64,000 bases of DNA from Paenibacillus camerounensis (GTDB taxonomy: Bacteria > Bacillota > Bacilli > Paenibacillales > Paenibacillaceae), in contig NZ_CCDG010000038.1 of the NCBI RefSeq assembly GCF_000723885.1, positions 24,715 to 88,714 on the forward strand. The letters are read 5' to 3'. Position numbers and translations under genes: made by a program. This document shows positions 60,223 to 64,000 of this stretch, in pieces. The first letter of the stretch is position 1. Each line of letters begins with the position of its first letter. Below the pieces are notes generated by a model. That model was not told the DNA's origin. It saw only the letters and a program-made list of their open reading frames with translations, and did no database searches.

Positions 60223-60277
60223 TTATCATTTGATAACAAAATCCTAGCACAGCAGCGGAATAGTTGTCAAATGATAA
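60223..60277. promoter_or_regulatory. Two TTRTCA-N2-TGATAA dyads between reductase and marR genes
   Basis: TTATCA-TT-TGATAA lies at 60223-60236 and TTGTCA-AA-TGATAA at 60264-60277, 41 bases apart, about four helical turns. One lies close to each divergent start. They fit MarR operators and suggest coupled autoregulation. Confidence 0.7.
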
Positions 60278-60329
60278 TTGTTTTGTGATAATCTTTTTGC
60301 TATGGTCAACTAGAGGTGATCTCATCGAA

Positions 60330-60791
60330 ATGAACAATAACAACAACAATAACAACAACAGCAATAGCGACAGCCCCCTGTTCGGGCAAATTGTAGCTTT
60401 TACAGCAGCGGTGCATCAAGTGGCAAGTGATATAACCAAAGACGTGAAATCCGGTACGCTTACCCCGGTTCAATATAAAATCCTTGAATATATAGCAGTC
60501 AGCCAGCCGGTCACACTCAGCGAGATCAGCGAGTGTATGCATATGTCCATGCCCAATACGAGCCGCGAGCTTAAAAAGCTGACCGAAAAGCAGCTCTGTG
60601 CCAAAGTTACCGATCCCGCCGACCGCCGCAAACAGGGCATTACCCTCTCCCCCGCCGGTGAACAGATGATGGGCGAGGCTTTCCTGACCATCGGCCGGCG
60701 TTTTGAAGAGCGCATTATGCATCTCTCAGATGAAGAACGCAGGGAGATCGGGCTTGCACTGGAGCTTCTGCAGCGGAAGGTTTTTTACTGA
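60330..60791 (+). CDS. MarR-family regulator with poly-Asn N-terminus
   Basis: A 153-residue winged-helix regulator. TLSEISECMHMSMPNTSRELKKL (split: TLSEISECMH, SMPNTSRELKKL, about residues 68-90) is the helix-turn-helix and VTDPADRRKQGITLSPAG the wing with the conserved DRR. The start ATG at 60330 follows AGAGGTGATCTCATCGAA and is immediately followed by about ten Asn codons (AAC/AAT), a trinucleotide microsatellite. It is divergent from the flavodoxin-fold reductase gene, its likely target, across paired dyads. The ligand is unknown. Confidence 0.9.
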   Translation: MNNNNNNNNNSNSDSPLFGQIVAFTAAVHQVASDITKDVKSGTLTPVQYKILEYIAVSQPVTLSEISECMHMSMPNTSRELKKLTEKQLCAKVTDPADRRKQGITLSPAGEQMMGEAFLTIGRRFEERIMHLSDEERREIGLALELLQRKVFY

Positions 60792-60899
60792 TTCATCTCT
60801 TGCAGAGCAGCAGAATCGGCCCATTATTTTCCACAAAACCATTCTCTTCCGCCAGCGTCCAACTATAGACCCTAAATCTATAGGCAAGGTGATACACAC

Positions 60900-61625
60900 A
60901 TGATCAAACGTAGTACCGTGCTCCTCTCCCTGCTGATCCTATCCCTATGCAGCGGGGGTGCCGCCCATGCAGCCGCCCCGCCGCTGAAGCAGCCGGTCTC
61001 CCAGACCAAGCCTGCCGTCCAGCCCGTTCACATCTATGAAACGGCGGTCCTTTAGGAGGTTACACTGCGGAGCCAGCCCGATGCTGCAAGTGACCCGGTT
61101 AAAGAGAAGATGCTCCCTGCCGGGACCAAAGTGCATGTAATCAGCGTAACGGATGCACTCTGGCTGAAGGTACAGACCGAGGATAATCTGACAGGCTACC
61201 TCTCAGCCAAGCCGAAATTCACGGACTATACCAGCGCCTCCCTTGTCCAAAAGCAGGCTGCTGCGCTGCTCGCCTACGGCAGGACTTTTAACGGTACTCC
61301 CTATGAATTCGGCGCCTCTCCCGGACAGACCGGCACATTTGACTGCTCATCCTTCGTGAAACGCCTGTTTGCGGATATTCTATCCATTGAGCTGCCGCGC
61401 GTATCGTATGTTCAGGCTGTGCAGGGCACAGAGATCGGGCTAGATGAGCTGCGTCCGGGCGATCTGCTGTTCTTTACGTCGCGCGGCCTTCCCATCGGGC
61501 ATGTCGCTATTTATGCCGGAAATAATAAGATGCTGCACACGTACTCCCCCAAGGAGGGCGTCCACACAGAAGCTTTTGACGGCCAGTGGAAGACACGCTT
61601 TGTGACCGCACGCAGATTATTCTAG
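60900..61625 (+). pseudogene. SH3b-NlpC/P60 cell-wall hydrolase broken by an in-frame TAG
   Basis: A 241-codon frame runs from ATG 60900 (behind AAGGTGAT) to 61625 with one internal stop, TAG at 61053-61055 (codon 52). Before it is a signal peptide (MIKRSTVLLSLLILSLCSGG, then AAHAAA) and linker; after it an SH3b domain (VTLRSQPDAAS...LPAGTKVHV...GYLSAKP) and an NlpC/P60 endopeptidase (TFDCSSFVKRLF with Cys, IGHVAIYAG with His, MLHTYS). TAG differs by one transition from CAG (Gln), which would fit the sequence. The domain would hydrolyse peptidoglycan stem peptides. As written, export and catalysis are uncoupled; recent nonsense mutation or a sequencing error are the alternatives. Confidence 0.85.
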
Positions 61626-61642
61626 ACGCGCCCCGGCAGCAT

Positions 61643-61691
61643 AAAAGCCCTCAGCAGAGTCAGACCGGAGACGGCTGCTCTGTTGCGGGCT
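61643..61691 (-). terminator. Terminator of the chimeric GGDEF gene
   Basis: On the minus strand AGCCC...CAGAG pairs with CTCTG...GGGCT around an inner hairpin, then TTTTATG follows. It lies 40 bases past the stop codon and is shared with the convergent NlpC/P60 frame. Confidence 0.65.
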
Positions 61692-61732
61692 TCTTGGCTA
61701 TTCGCAGTGACGGTATATTGTATATTGTATGA

Positions 61733-62611
61733 TTAGAGCTTCGGGGCAAAATCCAGGCTGTGCATGACCCGGTTTCTTCCGCCTTCTTTTGAAGCATAAA
61801 GCGCCTTGTCGGCCCTGTGAAGCAGGGTTTCCCCCGTATCCCCGTCTACAGAGGTCGCAATCCCGATGCTGACCGTAAGACTTGCGGTATCCCAGACGGC
61901 AAGCTGAGTCTCCAGCCGCAGGTTCTCTGCCACCAGCCTGGCCTCATCTGCAGCCATATCAGGCAGGATCAGCACGAACTCCTCACCGCCGTATCTGGCA
62001 GCCGTATCCTTTTCACGGGAATGAAATCTCAGCAGGCTCCCCAGCTTCTCCAGTACATAATCACCGGTCTGATGCCCGGAGGTATCGTTAATGCGCTTGA
62101 AATGGTCTATATCAATAATCAGCAGCGAAAACGGCTCCCCGGTCTCCCGGAACAGCTTCAGCTGCTCACTCAGCATTTCTTCAAAATACCGCCTGTTCTT
62201 AAGTCCTGTAAGCTTGTCTGTCGTTGACAGCTCTGCCAGGACAGCATTCAGCTCCATCAGCTCCTGCTCGTAATCAATGCGCTTGCTCATCTGCACCAGT
62301 ATACAGTCAATGACAGCTACCCCGTCCATGATAAGGCTCCGGCCGTTCATAGAAGCCAGCATACCTATCATAGAGCTGACAGAATGGCCTATAAAAATAA
62401 AATCGGTCAGCTGCAGCAGCTCGATAACATCCAGCAAATCCTGTACATACCCGCGGAAGTTCCCGTACCGCTCCGTGCTGTACGCGCTTAAGTCAGAATT
62501 TCCCGAGCCTACATAATCAAACAGCACCAGCCGGTATTCCTGCTCAAAGGCCGGTGTGATAAACTGCCGCGTCCAGCCTGTCCTGGGCGGCAATGTCCGC
62601 TCAAAGGGCAC
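61733..62611 (-). CDS. Chimeric protein: RsbQ-like alpha/beta-hydrolase fragment fused to a GGDEF domain
   Basis: A 292-residue frame from GTG 62611. Residues about 12-89 are strikingly like RsbQ: FITPAFEQEYRLVLFDYVGS, SGNSDLSAYSTERYGN, then FIGHSVSSMIGMLASM with the nucleophile Ser 77. RsbQ's first 30 residues and its cap and C-terminal half (acid and His) are absent. From about 120 a complete GGDEF domain follows: DKLTGLKNRRYFEEM, DIDHFKRINDTSGHQ, and RYGGEEFVLIL (208-212), with RxxD (REKD) exactly five residues before, so an I-site is present. It should make c-di-GMP; the hydrolase piece cannot be catalytic. No ribosome site is obvious. It sits 11 bases past the chemoreceptor-like gene. 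Confidence 0.8.
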   Translation of the reverse strand: MPFERTLPPRTGWTRQFITPAFEQEYRLVLFDYVGSGNSDLSAYSTERYGNFRGYVQDLLDVIELLQLTDFIFIGHSVSSMIGMLASMNGRSLIMDGVAVIDCILVQMSKRIDYEQELMELNAVLAELSTTDKLTGLKNRRYFEEMLSEQLKLFRETGEPFSLLIIDIDHFKRINDTSGHQTGDYVLEKLGSLLRFHSREKDTAARYGGEEFVLILPDMAADEARLVAENLRLETQLAVWDTASLTVSIGIATSVDGDTGETLLHRADKALYASKEGGRNRVMHSLDFAPKL

Positions 62612-62622
62612 CGGGCCGCTGC

Positions 62623-63441
62623 TTACAGCTTCCGGGCAAATTCATTCAGCTTCTCGGACATCTGCTGAATCTCTTCGATAAAGGACGCAATCTGCTCGGA
62701 GGTTGCGGCCTGCTCCTGTACAATTAAAGCGATCCGCTCAATGGAGACGCCCATCTGTGAGGTTGCTGTCTTGAAGGCCCCGAGTGTATCCTGAATGGTC
62801 CTGGTCGAGCTGACAGTCTCATTGGACAGCTTGCGGATCTCCTGGGCCACCACCCCGAAGCCTCTGCCCTTATCTCCGGCATGGGCCGCCTCAATTGCCG
62901 CATTAATGCCCAGCAGATGAGTCTGGCTGGCGACATTGTTTATAAGCGCCACTACCTTATCCGTCTCATTCACCTGCTCGCCGCTTCTTTGCGCAAGCGC
63001 AAGCAGCTGCTGGGTGAAGGCTGCCAGCTCACTTGCGCCGTCAGCTACCTGCAGCAGCCGGCTGCTTGCCTGCGAGAGCGAGCCGGCCATCTGATCCGCT
63101 ATCGTCCGCAGCTCGCGCTGGCGGCGCAGCTGCACTGCAATTCCGCCGATGACCCTGCCTTCCCGGTCATGGACAGGCGTAGCCGTTCCGGTGAATTCGA
63201 ACCCGTAGAATTCGGCCGGCACCTCTGCTCTAAGCGGCGTATTGCTGCGGATTGCGGCCGTCAGCGGCTCCTCGGCATGCAGGAGCTGCCCCTCCCGGAT
63301 ATGCAGATCTATATTTTCTCCCGGCCAGTAGGCGAGGAACTTCTCCAGATCACAGACTGCAATTGATAAATCGGCGGGAACCGCCGCCTTGATTACAGGG
63401 ATTGCTGCCATAAGCTGCTCAAGCGAATCAACGTTATACAT
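62623..63441 (-). CDS. Soluble methyl-accepting chemotaxis-type signalling protein
   Basis: A 272-residue cytosolic protein. Residues about 1-110 are a small PAS-like sensor ([40 protein letters not shown]) and about 115-272 a short MCP signalling coil with the tip [20 protein letters not shown] and [20 protein letters not shown]. No membrane helices and a shorter coil than transmembrane receptors. Such proteins feed CheA or other kinases in response to redox or small ligands. ATG follows AAAAGGTGGCTACACA. The chimeric GGDEF gene follows 11 bases later, so the two look co-transcribed. Confidence 0.88.
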   Translation of the reverse strand: MYNVDSLEQLMAAIPVIKAAVPADLSIAVCDLEKFLAYWPGENIDLHIREGQLLHAEEPLTAAIRSNTPLRAEVPAEFYGFEFTGTATPVHDREGRVIGGIAVQLRRQRELRTIADQMAGSLSQASSRLLQVADGASELAAFTQQLLALAQRSGEQVNETDKVVALINNVASQTHLLGINAAIEAAHAGDKGRGFGVVAQEIRKLSNETVSSTRTIQDTLGAFKTATSQMGVSIERIALIVQEQAATSEQIASFIEEIQQMSEKLNEFARKL

Positions 63442-63553
63442 TGTGTAGCCACCTTTTCCGGTAAATCTGATTTAGCTAATATTTATATAAATTGGTTATA
63501 GAGCTGGTACAATCCCTCAAATAACGATTGTATAAATTTTATATAATCATGAT

Positions 63554-64000
63554 TTATATCGGCTGCCGGCGGATTATATTCAAGCGTTGCACGGTGTTTT
63601 TGGCTGCTTGCTGTGGCGTAGTACTGCCCAAATTACGGGGACTTAAAGGCGGTCCCGCTTCGCGGGGCGAGACCAAGGGCATTTTTGCCTTTGATTTGGC
63701 CGGTTTGGCCTCCCGGAGCGAGATCAAAGGCACTTTTGCCTTTGATTTGGGCGATTTGGCCTCGCGGAGCGAGATCAAAGGCACTTTTGCCTTTGATTCG
63801 GGCGATTTGGCCTCCCGGGGCGACTTCAAGGGCATTTTTGCCTTTGATTTGGGCGATTTGGCCTCGCGGAGCGAAATCAAGGGCATTTTTGCCTTTGGTT
63901 CGGGCGATTTGGCCTCGCGGAGCGAGATAAAAGGCACTTTTGCCTTTGATTTGGGCGATTTGGCCTCGCGGAGCGAGATCAAAGGCATTTTTGCCTTTGA
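63554..64000 (-). CDS. Repeat-encoded K/S/P-rich protein (possible; open at window edge)
   Basis: On the minus strand a frame open to the window edge reads repeated 17-residue units, SKAKMPLISLREAKSPK, about seven times, then LSPRNLGSTTPQQAAKNTVQ and a stop at 63554. Because the 51-bp unit is divisible by three, other frames are open as well (a plus frame at 63685-63930 is one), so coding is not proven. No ribosome site or start is seen within the window. If translated it would be a very basic, disordered protein. I recognise no family. Confidence 0.3.
   Translation of the reverse strand, partial: SKAKMPLISLREAKSPKSKAKVPFISLREAKSPEPKAKMPLISLREAKSPKSKAKMPLKSPREAKSPESKAKVPLISLREAKSPKSKAKVPLISLREAKPAKSKAKMPLVSPREAGPPLSPRNLGSTTPQQAAKNTVQRLNIIRRQPI
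63661..64000. repeat. 51-bp exact-period tandem repeat with internal hairpin
   Basis: Seven landmarks TTGCCTTTG occur at 63685, 63736, 63787, 63838, 63889, 63940 and 63991, exactly 51 bases apart. Each unit has GATTTGGGCGATTTGGCCTC, then GCGGAGCGAGATCAAAGGCA and a TTTGCCTTTGAT arm, so ATCAAAGGCA and TGCCTTTGAT form a 10-bp hairpin. Units differ at a few positions (CGCGGAGC versus CCCGGGGC). The array continues past the window. Confidence 0.95.

Noticed and set aside
63661..64000. CRISPR array
   Set aside because: All 51 bp of each unit repeat; there are no unique spacers and no cas genes.

Overview
The window looks like chromosomal DNA of a Paenibacillus-type Firmicute. Supporting signs are strong AGGAGG-type ribosome binding sites, rho-independent terminators, a Bacillus-style xpt-pbuX operon behind a guanine riboswitch, a YdjO/Csp cold-shock pair, a relative of the Bacillus subtilis ydaJKLMN exopolysaccharide operon, a bacterial nitric oxide synthase and many large multi-domain signalling proteins. 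I see no rRNA, tRNA, CRISPR array, insertion sequence or phage module. It reads as an ordinary chromosomal region with several odd loci.

Layout. 1-2.0 kb: the tail of a heparinase II/III-like protein, a cupin, and intergenic DNA rich in palindromes and 10-bp repeats. 2.0-9.9 kb: formaldehyde-fixing hxlAB, a MATE pump, cold-shock genes, an MBL hydrolase, a HAD phosphatase and a stalk-domain protein. 9.9-12.7 kb: a membrane diguanylate cyclase and an SDR protein lacking the usual Tyr/Lys. 12.75-21.3 kb: a six-gene minus-strand exopolysaccharide operon (YdaJ-like GH8 lipoprotein, GT-C-like membrane protein, YdaL-like DUF2334, GT2 synthase, BcsB-like protein, YdaK-like degenerate GGDEF receptor). 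21.5-25.8 kb: a translationally coupled operon of a small protein, a Ser/Gly-rich secreted protein ending Gly-Gly, a glutathionylspermidine-synthase-like ATP-grasp ligase, a lipoprotein, a DUF350 membrane protein and a K+ channel. I consider this the best candidate for an under-described system. 26-30.2 kb: a two-component pair whose sensor has a dead HisKA domain and a live LytS-type kinase. 30.3-32.5 kb: xpt-pbuX. 33.1-38.2 kb: two hybrid kinases, one with a 300-residue repeat-built coiled coil.

38.3-51.7 kb: AEC carrier, greA, an ATP-grasp/esterase pair (the ligase apparently starts at AUU), an RlmN-family methyltransferase, a NodB deacetylase with a coiled-coil partner, a small GIY-YIG protein, nitric oxide synthase, EcsC-like protein, a permease and a SAM methyltransferase. 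51.9-54.9 kb: an exported FMN/FAD reductase behind a textbook MerR-type promoter, with its MerR gene upstream. 55-61.6 kb: DUF1905 protein, a truncated UvrC-like protein with repeat tails, a QorB-like oxidoreductase, NudC, a MarR-controlled flavodoxin-fold reductase and an NlpC/P60 gene broken by one amber codon. 61.7-64 kb: a chimeric RsbQ-fragment/GGDEF protein, a soluble chemoreceptor-like protein and an exact 51-bp tandem repeat that runs off the window.

c-di-GMP is a shared theme. One active-looking diguanylate cyclase sits just downstream of the exopolysaccharide operon and another near the right end, while the operon encodes a YdaK-like protein that keeps an I-site but has lost GGDEF. 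All functions are inferred from sequence motifs read by eye; no database search was run.
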